In this document: in pieces, positions 21,931 to 34,221 of the stretch
Layout: each line of letters opens with the position of its first letter
How positions within the stretch are numbered: the first letter of the stretch is position 1
Origin: Diploptera punctata
Taxonomy: Eukaryota > Arthropoda > Insecta > Blattodea > Blaberidae
Assembly: GCA_030220185.1 (NCBI GenBank)
Contig: JASPKZ010003424.1
Coordinates: 1,116,001-1,180,000, forward strand
Length of the DNA: 64,000 nt
Direction: 5' to 3'
Translations under genes and position numbers: made by a program
Notes under the pieces: model-generated
What the model was told of the DNA's origin: nothing
What the model saw: the letters and a program-made list of their open reading frames with translations, nothing else
Database searches by the model: none

Positions 21931-22274
21931 GTTTGGTCTGAAATATTTTCCCATGGCCGCCACTTGTTGAAATCACTTATATATTAAACTAATATAATAT
22001 GTAGATATTGTATTATTCGAGCTACATATCACAATATATCACTGATAATTATACCATTAATTACGGTATACAATTTTATAACTGGATCGAATGTTCCACA
22101 TCGTTCCGAGTTTTAATTGAAAATGAGGGAACAAGAGTAATGTGGCAACATCGTCGTAGTCGCGGAAGTCGAGATCTTTGTATTTTAATAACATATAACA
22201 GCTGTGGGGAAACAAAGCGAGCCGCTTGTTAAGCATCATAGTGAGGCGATAATAACTGTCTTCAGAATGTGTGT

Positions 22275-22850
22275 GTGCATATATACTTTATCCGCTCTTA
22301 GAGCGATCCTGACATAAACGAACACCAATTGTACCCTTCTGCCATTCGCGCCAAAATTACTATCACATTGGCAAGGAGCACGTGTGAAGTATATAAGACA
22401 TGTGATCATCGAAAGGTGTAGATTACAAGAAAGCTGGTGAGATTTTTCTCTGAACTTGTGAAATACATTTAAAATAACTGTTATTTGATCACTAGTCAAA
22501 GGTTTGCCAGACTTATGTTTCAAAAATTTAGATGACGTCATAGTAACAAGATTCGACACATTCAGCCATTTTGTTGTATCAGAATTAACTGAAGCATAGC
22601 TCAAATGCATCATCCATATGTAATAAACTATTTTAAGTTGAAATTATTAGGTATATTTCAGAATATTTTCGATGTTTTGAATATTATTTTCATTCACGAA
22701 GAATAACAAATACGGTTCAGAGGACACATTTTTAATTTAATAAGAGGATCTACTTTGGTGCGTTCTTATTTCTTCTACATCTATAACCAAGGAAAATCGA
22801 GTAGGTCACATGGTTTTGTTTTGATGAGGATCACTTTAAGAGCGATATAT
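22275..22850 (-). mobile_element. MITE F, reverse copy
   Basis: Ends show inverted 'cgctcttaaagtgatcctc' (right, minus strand) and 'cgctcttagagcgatcctg' (left). The interior matches 42502-42974 in opposite orientation, for example 'gttattcttcgtgaat' on the minus strand. A 125-codon minus-strand frame (22236-22613) contains HKSGKPLTSDQITVILNVFH. I read this tentatively as the N-terminal DNA-binding region of a lost transposase. Confidence 0.7.
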
Positions 22851-22861
22851 ATACACACACA

Positions 22862-23175
22862 CAACTTGAGTTCAACTCAGGATCGGGTCGAGTTATGAGA
22901 TGAGATGAAGCCCCCATATTTATAGAGATATGTGAATGACGACGGCCGACCGCATCGTCACAGAGGTGGATGAACGAATTGAAACGAAATGGATGAGATG
23001 AATTTGGAGAAATTCTGGAATTAAAATTTTTGGCAGGGGATAACGGGATAAATCCCTAGAAAAACCTGCCGAAGCTCCATTTCGTCCATCACGAAACCCA
23101 CATGGGGTGACCGAGATTCGATCTCATAATCCCAGCGGTGAGAGGCGAGCGTCTATCAGCTTTCGCCATGTCTAC
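22862..23175 (-). mobile_element. SINE-7 tRNA-derived SINE
   Basis: On the minus strand the head 'gctgatagacgctcgcctct' is followed by 'gagatcgaatctcggtcac' (box B-like). The body runs to a (TG)n/(TA)n end at 22850-22865, directly against MITE F. Single copy in the window. Confidence 0.65.
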
Positions 23176-23214
23176 TGAAATTTGAAGAAGAATATTTTTA
23201 AAATGCATAAATGA

Positions 23215-23393
23215 TTGTAAGAGTAAGGCCATGCACACGATTTTATGGTCAGAGGTTCTGACTACAGTTCATGAAGTCCCACTGGTCGTCCATAGTGTGA
23301 AATTTAGGTTAAGTATAAGAAGGATTAAGTTTCGTAGACTGCGATGTGCAGATCATGTACCAGGAATGTTGCATGAAAAGGGGACATGGATTA
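23215..23393 (+). mobile_element. RTE1 relic, part 1 (5' of inserted DNA element)
   Basis: Reads FRRLRCADHVPGM, equivalent to the RTE1 RRLRWAGHVARM, then stops at the insertion point after 'gacatggatta'. It resumes at 23940. Confidence 0.8.
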
Positions 23394-23939
23394 CACTGAG
23401 CAACAAAAAATAAACTTTTTTGTTTGTCTCAGAAAGCAAAATACGTGATTCTGATAGTATTTTTTCTCCTGATTTCAAATATGATATCGGGTTTTCTCCA
23501 TCACGCATCCGAGAAACAGGAATTTATCATTTCAAACACTTTAATATTTTATACATTTGTAACTACACAATATTCGAACATTCGGCCTCACCTAGAAAGT
23601 AAGAAATGACGATTTTCTGCTATATTTCGCCTGTGGAACATCCCTCTTGATGGTCCAACAATAATCGGCCAGCAGCATATTAGGATTCCATTTGCCTTGA
23701 TATCTCTTCTCCATAGCTGAAACCATTTGAGTTAGCTCATTTGGTTTTATTCTATAATGGACAAATGGACGAAAAAAACGTTAATTAAAAAAATGATTAT
23801 TTAAATCCATTAATTGAAATTGAAATAAAAAAACTGTGGGTGATGAACAAATTGCGAATACATAGTTTCAAACACGATAAAAAATCTGCATTAAGTACAA
23901 CTATTTCTACTGATGAGACAAAAATCATGTTGACCAGTG
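23394..23939 (-). mobile_element. CACTG-ended DNA transposon fragment (EnSpm/CACTA-like), copy 1
   Basis: 546 bp. Ends: CACTGAGCAAC at 23394 and, inverted, CACTGGTCAAC at 23929-23939 (9 of 11 match). It is flanked by TTA on both sides (23391-23393 and 23940-23942). CACTR ends with 3-bp target duplications are the known signature of EnSpm/CACTA transposons. The minus strand carries a transposase-like C-terminal relic (separate entry). It interrupts an RTE1 copy precisely. A second copy is at 61342-61882. Confidence 0.85.
23592..23775 (-). pseudogene. C-terminal relic of a transposon-associated protein
   Basis: Minus strand reads ELTQMVSAMEKRYQGKWNPN, then ADYCWTIKRDVPQAKYSRKS and a stop at 23592-23594. 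The 'MExRYQGxWxxxMxADYCWxLKRD' ending is one I recall from many arthropod proteins annotated as uncharacterised and transposon-linked. The rest of the protein is absent. Function unknown. A paralogous relic is at 61543-61755. Confidence 0.6.
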
Positions 23940-24098
23940 TTATAATTTTAGAGAAACCAGAAGGAAAGCGGTCAGTAGGTAGGCCGAGAATGAGATGGGA
24001 GAATAATATTAATAATTATTTGAGAAAGGTGAATTGTGCAGAGAATTGATAGGAGAGCATTAGCTCAGTATAGGGAAGTATGGGGATCTAACGGGTTA
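23940..24098 (+). mobile_element. RTE1 relic, part 2
   Basis: Resumes with LEKPEGKRSVGRPRMRWENN directly after the DNA element, then a degenerate 3' end at about 24098. It joins seamlessly to 23393 when the element and one TTA are removed. Confidence 0.9.
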
Positions 24099-24217
24099 CA
24101 TTTCAGCCAAAGCCAGGAGAGAATATCAATTGTAAGAGAATCTGGCGACATTAGACAAAAAGAACAAAAATTCAGCAGTATGCCTATATGAACAAGCCTA
24201 ATGATATATATAATGAT

Positions 24218-24540
24218 CCACCGCTGTGGTCTCGAGGTAGCGTGCTGCCTTGTCACGCAGCGGCCTAGGTTCGATTCCCGGTCGGGACAGGCTCCTGGGT
24301 GAGGTTTTTTTTCGGGGTTTTCCCTCACCTGTAGTACAAATGTCAGGAAGCTTAGGGCCCAACGGTCCCCGAAAATCATCCGGCCATCATTATTATCATC
24401 ATCATCATCCTTTACCGGTGTGGAAAGCAACGCGAAGCTACCACACCAATAATTCCCTAGTAAAGCTGCAAAGCATAGCATGAAAATGCTATGATTGCAT
24501 TGGTAGGCCTGCCCTCGGGCAAAATTACTATGGATGGATA
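24218..24540 (+). mobile_element. SINE-1, near full length
   Basis: Head 'ccgctgtggtctcgaggtag', anticodon-stem-like GCTGC/GCAGC, box B 'ggttcgattcccggtcgg' at about 24268, full body with the GCATAGCAT hairpin, and tail 'ctatggatggatatatat'. Confidence 0.93.
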
Positions 24541-24547
24541 TATATCG

Positions 24548-24599
24548 TTAGAGGCATCGAGTTCAAATCCCGGTTCAGGCATTAATTTTTTATTCGTGC
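24548..24599 (+). mobile_element. SINE-6 head fragment (box B region) at array edge
   Basis: 'gttagaggcatcgagttc' plus 'aaatcccggttcaggcatta' and 'tattcgtg' match 38412-38460, the head end of the SINE-6 element. It directly precedes the satellite array. Confidence 0.8.
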
Positions 24600-27500
24600 C
24601 ATTCTTTTCCGTACATATATGTAGGTACGGAAAAGAATGTCTCCTTCTTCTGACATTTAATTCCATATTGTACATATATGTAGGTACGGAAAAGAATGTC
24701 TCCTTCTTCTGAAATTTAATTCCATATTGTACATATATGTAGGTACGGAAAAGAATGTCTCCTTCTTCTGACATTTAATTCCATATTGTACATATATGTA
24801 GGTACGGAAAAGAATGTCTCCTTCCTTCTGACATTTAATTCCATATTGTACATATATGTAGGTACGGAAAAGAATGTCTCCTCCTTCTGACATTTAATTC
24901 CATATTGTACATATATGTAGGTACGGAAAAGAATGTCTCCTTCCTTCTGACATTTAATTCCATATTGTACATATATGTAGGTACGGAAAAGAATGTCTCC
25001 TCCTTCTGACATTTAATTCCATATTGTACATATATGTAGGTACAGAAAAGAATGTCTCCTCCTTCTGACATTTAATTCCATATTGTACATATATGTAGGT
25101 ACGGAAAAGAATGTCTCCTTCCTTCTGACATTTAATTCCATATTGTACATATATGTAGGTACGGAAAAGAATGTCTCCTCCTTCTGACATTTAATTCCAT
25201 ATTGTACATATATGTAGGTACGGAAAAGAATGTCTCCTTCCTTCTGACATTTAATTCCATATTGTACATATATGTAGGTACGGAAAAGAATGTCTCCTTC
25301 TTCTGACATTTAATTCCATATTGTACATATATGTAGGTACGGAAAAGAATGTCTCCTTCTTCTGACATTTAATTCCATATTGTACATATATGTAGGTACG
25401 GAAAAGAATGTCTCCTTCTTCTGACATTTAATTCCATATTGTACATATATGTAGGTACAGAAAAGAATGTCTCCTCCTTCTGACATTTAATTCCATATTG
25501 TACATATATGTAGGTACGGAAAAGAATGTCTCCTTCTTCTGACATTTAATTCCATATTGTACATATATGTAGGTACGGAAAAGAATGTCTCCTTCCTTCT
25601 GACATTTAATTCCATATTGTACATATATGTAGGTACGGAAAAGAATGTCTCCTCCTTCTGACATTTAATTCCATATTGTACATATATGTAGGTACGGAAA
25701 AGAATGTCTCCTTCTTCTGACATTTAATTCCATATTGTACATATATGTAGGTACGGAAAAGAATGTCTCCTCCTTCTGACATTTAATTCCATATTGTACA
25801 TATATGTAGGTACGGAAAAGAATGTCTCCTTCTTCTGACATTTAATTCCATATTGTACATATATGTAGGGTACGGAAAAGAATGTCTCCTCCTTCTGACA
25901 TTTAATTCACATATTGTACATATATGTAGGTACGGAAAGAATGTCTCCTTCTTCTGACATTTAATTCCATATTGTACATATATGTAGGTACGGAAAAGAA
26001 TGTCTCCTCCTTCTGACATTTAATTCCATATTGTACATATATGTAGGTACGGAAAAGAATGTCTCCTTCCTTCTGACATTTAATTCCATATTGTACATAT
26101 ATGTAGGTACGGAAAAGAATGTCTCCTTCTTCTGACATTTAATTCCATATTGTACATATATGTAGGTACGGAAAAGAATGTCTCCTTCTTCTGAAATTTA
26201 ATTCCATATTGTACATATATGTAGGTACGGAAAAGAATGTCTCCTTCTTCTGACATTTAATTCCATATTGTACATATATGTAGGTACGGAAAAGAATGTC
26301 TCCTTCCTTCTGACATTTAATTCCTTATTGTACATATATGTAGGTACGGAAAAGAATGTCTCCTTCTTCTGAAATTTAATTCCATATTGTACATATATGT
26401 AGGTACGGAAAAGAATGTCTCCTTCTTCTGACATTTAATTCCATATTGTACATATATGTAGGTACGGAAAAGAATGTCTCCTTCTTCTGACATTTAATTC
26501 CATATTGTACATATATGTAGGTACGGAAAAGAATGTCTCCTTCCTTCTGACATTTAATTCCATATTGTACATATATGTAGGTACGGAAAAGAATGTCTCC
26601 TTCTTCTGACATTTAATTCCATATTGTACATATATGTAGGTACGGAAAAGAATGTCTCCTCCTTCTGACATTTAATTCCATATTGTACATATATGTAGGT
26701 ACGGAAAAGAATGTCTCCTTCCTTCTGACATTTAATTCCATATTGTACATATATGTAGGTACGGAAAAGAATGTCTCCTCCTTCTGACATTTAATTCCAT
26801 ATTGTACATATATGTAGGTACGGAAAAGAATGTCTCCTTCTTCTGACATTTAATTCCATATTGTACATATATGTAGGTACGGAAAAGAATGTCTCCTTCC
26901 TTCTGACATTTAATTCCATATTGTACATATATGTAGGTACGGAAAAGAATGTCTCCTTCCTTCTGACATTTAATTCCATATTGTACATATATGTAGGTAC
27001 GGAAAAGAATGTCTCCTTCTTCTGACATTTAATTCCATATTGTACATATATGTAGGTACGGAAAAGAATGTCTCCTCCTTCTGACATTTAATTCCATATT
27101 GTACATATATGTAGGTACGGAAAAGAATGTCTCCTTCTTCTGACATTTAATTCCATATTGTACATATATGTAGGTACGGAAAAGAATGTCTCCTCCTTCT
27201 GACATTTAATTCCATATTGTACATATATGTAGGTACGGAAAAGAATGTCTCCTCCTTCTGACATTTAATTCCATATTGTACATATATGTAGGTACGGAAA
27301 AGAATGTCTCCTTCCTTCTGACATTTAATTCCATATTGTACATATATGTAGGTACGGAAAAGAATGTCTCCTTCTTCTGAAATTTAATTCCATATTGTAC
27401 ATATATGTAGGTACGGAAAAGAATGTCTCCTTCTTCTGACATTTAATTCCATATTGTACATATATGTAGGTACGGAAAAGAATGTCTCCTTCTTCTGACA

Positions 27501-30500
27501 TTTAATTCCATATTGTACATATATGTAGGTACGGAAAAGAATGTCTCCTTCTTCTGACATTTAATTCCATATTGTACATATATGTAGGTACGGAAAAGAA
27601 TGTCTCCTTCTTCTGACATTTAATTCCATATTGTACATATATGTAGGTACGGAAAAGAATGTCTCCCTCCTTTCTGACATTTGAAATTCCTATATGTACA
27701 TATATGTAGGTACGGAAACGAATGTATCTTCTTTTATCCTTCTGACATTTAATTCCAGATGGTACATATATGTAGGTAACGGAAAAGAATGTTCTCCTTC
27801 CTTGTCTGATCAATTTAATTCAATTATTGTAACATATATGTAGGTACGGAAAAGAATGTCTCCTTCTTTCTGACATTTAATTCCATATTGCTATCCATAT
27901 ATGTCGGTACGGAAAAAGAATTGGTCTACCTTTTTCTGAAAGTTAATTCCATATTGTACAAATATGTAGGTACGGAAAAGAATTTTGTATTTTCCTTCTT
28001 TCTGACATTTTAATTCATGATTGCTACATATATGTAGGTAAAGAAAACAGAATGTCTCCTTTCCTTTGATCATTTAATTCCATATTGTACATATATGTAG
28101 GTACGGAAAAAAGAATGTCTTCCTTCTTCTGACATTTAAGTCTCATATTGTACATTATATGTAGTGTAAGGTACGGAAAAGAATGGTCTCCTTCCTTCTG
28201 AACTTTAATTCCATATTGTACCTATATGTATGTACGGAAAAGAATGTCTCCTTCCTTCTGACATTTAATTCCATATTGTAACATATATTGTAGGGTACGG
28301 AAAAGAATGTCTCCTTCTTCGGACATTTAATTCCATATGGTAAATAGATGTAGAAGGTACGGAAAAGAATGTCTCCTTCTTCTGACATTTAATTCCATAT
28401 TGTACATATATGTAGGTACGGAAAAGAATGTCTCCTTCTTCTGACATTTAATTCCATATTGTACATATATGTAGGTACGGAAAAGAATGTCTCCTTCTTC
28501 TGACATTTAATTCCATATTGTACATATATGTAGGTACGGAAAAGAATGTCTCCTTCCTTCTGACATTTAATTCCATATTGTACATATATGTAGGTACGGA
28601 AAAGAATGTCTCCTTCTTCTGACATTTAATTCCATATTGTACATATATGTAGGTACGGAAAAGAATGTCTCCTTCTTCTGACATTTAATTCCATATTGTA
28701 CATATATGTAGGTACGGAAAAGATGTCTCCTTCTTCTGACATTTAATTCCATATTGTACATATATGTAGGTACGGAAAAGAATGTCTCCTTCTTCTGACA
28801 TTTAATTCCATATTGTACATATATGTAGGTACGGAAAAGAATGTCTCCTTCTTCTGACATTTAATTCCATATTGTACATATATGTAGGTACGGAAAAGAA
28901 TGTCTCCTCCTTCTGACATTTAATTCCATATTGTACATATATGTAGGTACGGAAAAGAATGTCTCCTTCTTCTGACATTTAATTCCATATTGTACATATA
29001 TGTAGGTACGGAAAAGAATGTCTCCTTCTTCTGACATTTAATTCCATATTGTACATATATGTAGGTACGGAAAAGAATGTCTCCTCCTTCTGACATTTAA
29101 TTCCATATTGTACATATATGTAGGTACGGAAAAGAATGTCTCCTTCTTCTGACATTTAATTCCATATTGTACATATATGTAGGTACGGAAAAGAATGTCT
29201 CCTTCTTCTGACATTTAATTCCATATTGTACATATATGTAGGTACGGAAAAGAATGTCTCCTTCTTCTGACATTTAATTCCATATTGTACATATATGTAG
29301 GTACGGAAAAGAATGTCTCCTCTTCTGACATTTAATTCCATATTGTACATATATGTAGGTACGGAAAAGAATGTCTCCTTCCTTCTGACATTTAATTCCA
29401 TATTGTACATATATGTAGGTACGGAAAAGAATGTCTCCTTCTTCTGACATTTAATTCCATATTGTACATATATGTAGGTACGGAAAAGAATGTCTCCTCC
29501 TTCTGACATTTAATTCCATATTGTACATATATGTAGGTACGGAAAAGAATGTCTCCTTCTTCTGACATTTAATTCCATATTGTACATATATGTAGGTACG
29601 GAAAAGAATGTCTCCTTCTTCTGACATTTAATTCCATATTGTACATATATGTAGGTACGGAAAAGAATGTCTCCTTCTTCTGACATTTAATTCCATATTG
29701 TACATATATGTAGGTACGGAAAAGAATGTCTCCTCCTTCTGACATTTAATTCCATATTGTACATATATGTAGGTACGGAAAAGAATGTCTCCTTCTCTGA
29801 CATTTAATTCCATATTGTACATATATGTAGGTACGGAAAAGAATGTCTCCTTCTTCTGACATTTAATTCCATATTGTACATATATGTAGGTACGGAAAAG
29901 AATGTCTCCTCCTTCTGACATTTAATTCCATATTGTACATATATGTAGGTACGGAAAAGAATGTCTCCTTCTTCTGACATTTAATTCCATATTGTACATA
30001 TATGTAGGTACGGAAAAGAATGTCTTCTCCTTCTGACATTTAATTCCATATTGTACATATATGTAGGTACGGAAAAGAATGTCTCCTTCTTCTGACATTT
30101 AATTCCATATTGTACATATATGTAGGTACGGAAAAGAATGTCTCCTTCTTCTGACATTTAATTCCATATTGTACATATATGTAGGTACGGAAAAGAATGT
30201 CTCCTCCTTCTGACATTTAATTCCATATTGTACATATATGTAGGTACGGAAAAGAATGTCTCCTTCTTCTGACATTTAATTCCATATTGTACATATATGT
30301 AGGTACGGAAAAGAATGTCTCCTCCTTCTGACATTTAATTCCATATTGTACATATATGTAGGTACGGAAAAGAATGTCTCCTTCTTCTGACATTTAATTC
30401 CATATTGTACATATATGTAGGTACGGAAAAGAATGTCTCCTCCTTCTGACATTTAATTCCATATTGTACATATATGTAGGTACGGAAAAGAATGTCTCTT

Positions 30501-31888
30501 CTTCTGACATTTAATTCCATATTGTACATATATGTAGGTACGGAAAAGAATGTCTCCTCCTTCTGACATTTAATTCCATATTGTACATATATGTAGGTAC
30601 GGAAAAGAATGTCTCCTCCTTCTGACATTTAATTCCATATTGTACATATATGTAGGTACGGAAAAGAATGTCTCCTTCTTCTGACATTTAATTCCATATT
30701 GTACATATATGTAGGTACGGAAAAGAATGTCTCCTCCTTCTGACATTTAATTCCATATTGTACATATATGTAGGTACGGAAAAGAATGTCTCCTTCTTCT
30801 GACATTTAATTCCATATTGTACATATATGTAGGTACGGAAAAGAATGTCTCCTCCTTCTGACATTTAATTCCATATTGTACATATATGTAGGTACGGAAA
30901 AGAATGTCTCCTTCTTCTGACATTTAATTCCATATTGTACATATATGTAGGTACGGAAAAGAATGTCTCCTTCTTCTGACATTTAATTCCATATTGTACA
31001 TATATGTAGGTACGGAAAAGAATGTCTCCTCCTTCTGACATTTAATTCCATATTGTACATATATGTAGGTACGGAAAAGAATGTCTCCTCCTTCTGACAT
31101 TTAATTCCATATTGTACATATATGTAGGTACGGAAAAGAATGTCTCCTTCTTCTGACATTTAATTCCATATTGTACATATATGTAGGTACGGAAAAGAAT
31201 GTCTCCTCCTTCTGACATTTAATTCCATATTGTACATATATGTAGGTACGGAAAAGAATGTCTCCTTCCTTCTGACATTTAATTCCATATTGTACATATA
31301 TGTAGGTACGGAAAAGAATGTCTCCTTCCTTCTGAAATTTAATTCCATATTGTACATATATGTAGGTACGGAAAAGAATGTCTCCTTCTTCTGACATTTA
31401 ATTCCATATTGTACATATATGTAGGTACGGAAAAGAATGTCTCCTTCTTCTGACATTTAATTCCATATTGTACATATATGTAGGTACGGAAAAGAATGTC
31501 TCCTTCTTCTGACATTTAATTCCATATTGTACATATATGTAGGTACGGAAAAGAATGTCTCCTTCCTTCTGACATTTAATTCCATATTGTACATATATGT
31601 AGGTACGGAAAAGAATGTCTCCTCCTTCTGACATTTAATTCCATATTGTACATATATGTAGGTACGGAAAAGAATGTCTCCTTCTTCTGACATTTAATTC
31701 CATATTGTACATATATGTAGGTACGGAAAAGAATGTCTCCTTCTTCTGACATTTAATTCCATATTGTACATATATGTAGGTACGGAAAAGAATGTCTCCT
31801 TCTTCTGACATTTAATTCCATATTGTACATATATGTAGGTACGGAAAAGAATGTCTCCTTCTTCTGAAATTTAATTCCATATTGTACA
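24600..31888 (+). repeat. 59/60-bp satellite array, about 123 units
   Basis: Head-to-tail monomers starting 'gtacatatatgtaggtacgg' and ending 'tctgacatttaattccatatt'. Three forms alternate, differing only in the pyrimidine run after 'gaatgtct': ccttcttctg and cctccttctg (59 bp) and ccttccttctg (60 bp). Units outside 27.66-28.38 kb are almost identical. The overlapping 78-117 codon minus-strand frames are artefacts of a stop-free monomer, not genes. The array starts next to a SINE-6 head and ends in the inverted SINE-6 body (31889-32035); one degenerate monomer sits inside the intact SINE-6 at 38596-38648. Confidence 0.98.
27660..28380 (+). repeat. Degenerate or error-rich block inside the satellite array
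   Basis: About 12 units carry scattered one- and two-base insertions, deletions and substitutions (for example 'ggaaaaaagaatgtcttcc'), while units on both sides are near-perfect. The abrupt edges favour unpolished long-read sequence over biological decay. Confidence 0.85.
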
Positions 31889-32035
31889 TTTATTTCGATC
31901 GTTCCACCTGTAAGGAAAATCAGATTTATATGAAATTTTCATTAGACAAACAACTTAAATATTAGCATAGTTTGATGAAACATTTTTTTTATTGTTATAG
32001 CTATCCAATTTCTCTGAAAATATTAAAATAAAAAT
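31889..32035 (-). mobile_element. SINE-6 body, inverted, closing the array
   Basis: Reverse complement matches 38475-38600 over about 120 bases, including 'ttcatcaaactatgctaata' and 'tttaagttgtttgtctaatg' and a 'gtggaacgat' block. Confidence 0.88.
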
Positions 32036-32044
32036 GTATAAAAT

Positions 32045-32485
32045 GACGCTTTTATCTGTTTTATGAATGGGAAACATGACCTCTTATTTTAAGAGAAGAT
32101 TACAAGTACATAGGAAGAAAGTGCATAAGAAAAATTTTAGGTCAAAGAGAGACAAAGACGGCCGATTGGAGAAAACTCCGTATCAGTGAACTACGTTTGG
32201 AAGGAACCAGATGTTAGAAGAACGGTTAGTTTGAATAGTCCGGGCTGAACATGTGCAAGAAATAGGGAATAGAAGAACATGGAAACTGTAGGAAAACTAG
32301 AGAAAGTATTCAATAGCTACGCCTAGAATGAATTGAGAAAATAAAATTAAACATAATATAATGGAAGGAATTATACAGGGTGATTGGAAAATATTAGCTC
32401 GGAATAAGGATTTATGGAGAGTTTATATTCGAACTTCCATGAACATCCGGATTCGATAGTGCCAGTGGGTTACTTATTTTTAGTT
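32045..32485 (+). mobile_element. RTE1 3' relic
   Basis: Blocks equivalent to WETWPLTLREDY, FGQRETKTADWRKL, VARM and TGDWKILARNKDLWRVY can be followed to 'cgatagtgccagtgggtta'. Many frame breaks. Confidence 0.8.
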
Positions 32486-33788
32486 ACCACAATTATAAAT
32501 AGGCATAATTTCAACCTATATAAAGAAATAATTTAAAAAATAGGTAGAGCCATGATAGCCATTCTGTATAATTCCGTAATAACAAATCTAAATTAGATGT
32601 TTCAAAATCGAACAAAGACATATCAACCTCCTAAGTCCTAGGACCTACCACGTGTACTTTAAAACGAAGTGTTGTTTACTCAAAGTAAATTATTCGTATT
32701 TTATCAAACCTAATATGTAGGAACGACACAGCCATCAAAGCAAATAATTTTTCTTTAATATTATTAAAAAAACAATATAGTACTTTTACGAAAATAAGAA
32801 ATAACTATTGCAAGATCATTTCTGTCAGGAAAAATCTAGAATAAAACTTGACCTTTAACAGGAGTGTCTATGAGCTATGAATGTGTCTTCATATCTGGAT
32901 AAATACGCTGAGGCAGCAAAGTTCGAAGAAATACTTGTAGAATGTTTTCCTATTTTGCGACGTCGGCATTTGAATTTCATGGTTCTCCCAACTGGCATTA
33001 TATCCATAAAATTCAACATTTCACATTCTACTACTTGGTCATCAAGAAAGATGATGATTTGGCTTTGAATATATTGGCCGAGTAGAAAAGTCTTATTTTA
33101 ACATAGGCCTATGATAATTCCATAGCATTTTTTATGCATACCTTTCCCACATATATGTATGTATTTTACCCTGTCATATTAATTGAGAAAATTAAACAAA
33201 AACTAAATATATTCACTAAATTATAAGTACACCTAAGATAAAATAAAATAGAGAGTAGAAAAAATAATTTAATATTGGCTAAAAAAAACAGGGTGATATA
33301 AAGGTCGGACCAATAGGAAGTGACAATGGGGCAAAAACTTGTTTCTACCCTGTTCCATGGATTACAGTCCGAGCACGTATTCCACATCAACACAGTAGAT
33401 GATGAAGAAAAGTTTCCAGGTGGATCAATTCTAAGCCTCTGCACAAAAATAGTAATAAAAATCTAGCTTGCAGCGCACTATAGGCCTACTCATTTCTCCA
33501 TGTGTTATAGTCTGTGTCATATAAAAAAGGTCATATACCTGTCGTGAATACAAAGGAAGCAACTCATGAACATTCTACATTCCAATCACATTCTAGTTGT
33601 GAAAATATTATATTCTGCAATACTCAACTTAGGCCCTATATAAATACAGCTTCAGGGAAGTGCAATTTCCCAATCCTAATCTGTGTGTATGCGCGTGTGT
33701 GTATGTATTTTTAAATAGCAACTACTGGTCTGTTCGTGCTTCGGACACACACACACACACACACATGTACATCGGCAATTTAGTGTAT
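32486..33788. other. AT-rich sequence, no feature recognised
   Basis: Only short chance frames and a (CA)n tract at 33746-33765. Confidence 0.45.
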
Positions 33789-34221
33789 TACTGTAAAACT
33801 TGTTTAATCCGGAACGTGAATGCGGAAATCTGTCCAATGTGAACAAAATTATTGGTCCCGGCGAAATAATAGTAATTTGACGTGTATTTATTTTGCATAA
33901 AACGAAATCTGTCCAACGCGGAAACGGAAGGATATTTCTACACATTTAGTGAGAAAAGTTTTTATAAAGCGGAAAGACAGAAATAAATTAGTTTCCACTT
34001 CAATGAATTCCCGTTAAGCCAAAAAAGAAAAAAATGAATGGTTCCTGCCGCCGGATGATGTAGAGATTTTACCTATACCTGAACATTTCTTTCGGCCTCA
34101 CTGCACACCCGTTATGCGAAATCCAGATAGGCCTACATGTCTAACAAATAACAATAACACTGTAAAATCTTAAATATTAGTTTAAGTTCTGAGACCGATC
34201 TTTCACAGGTAGCGTAATGGA

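Noticed and set aside
24457..31693. Dozens of overlapping 78-117 codon minus-strand frames reading FRTYIYVQYGIKCQK-type repeats
   Set aside because: They are the translation of a stop-free 59-bp satellite monomer. The frame changes at each 59- or 60-bp unit and there is no promoter or unique sequence, so this is not a repeat protein gene.
24600..31888. CRISPR-like regularly spaced repeats
   Set aside because: The units are contiguous with no unique spacers, in an insect-like genome.
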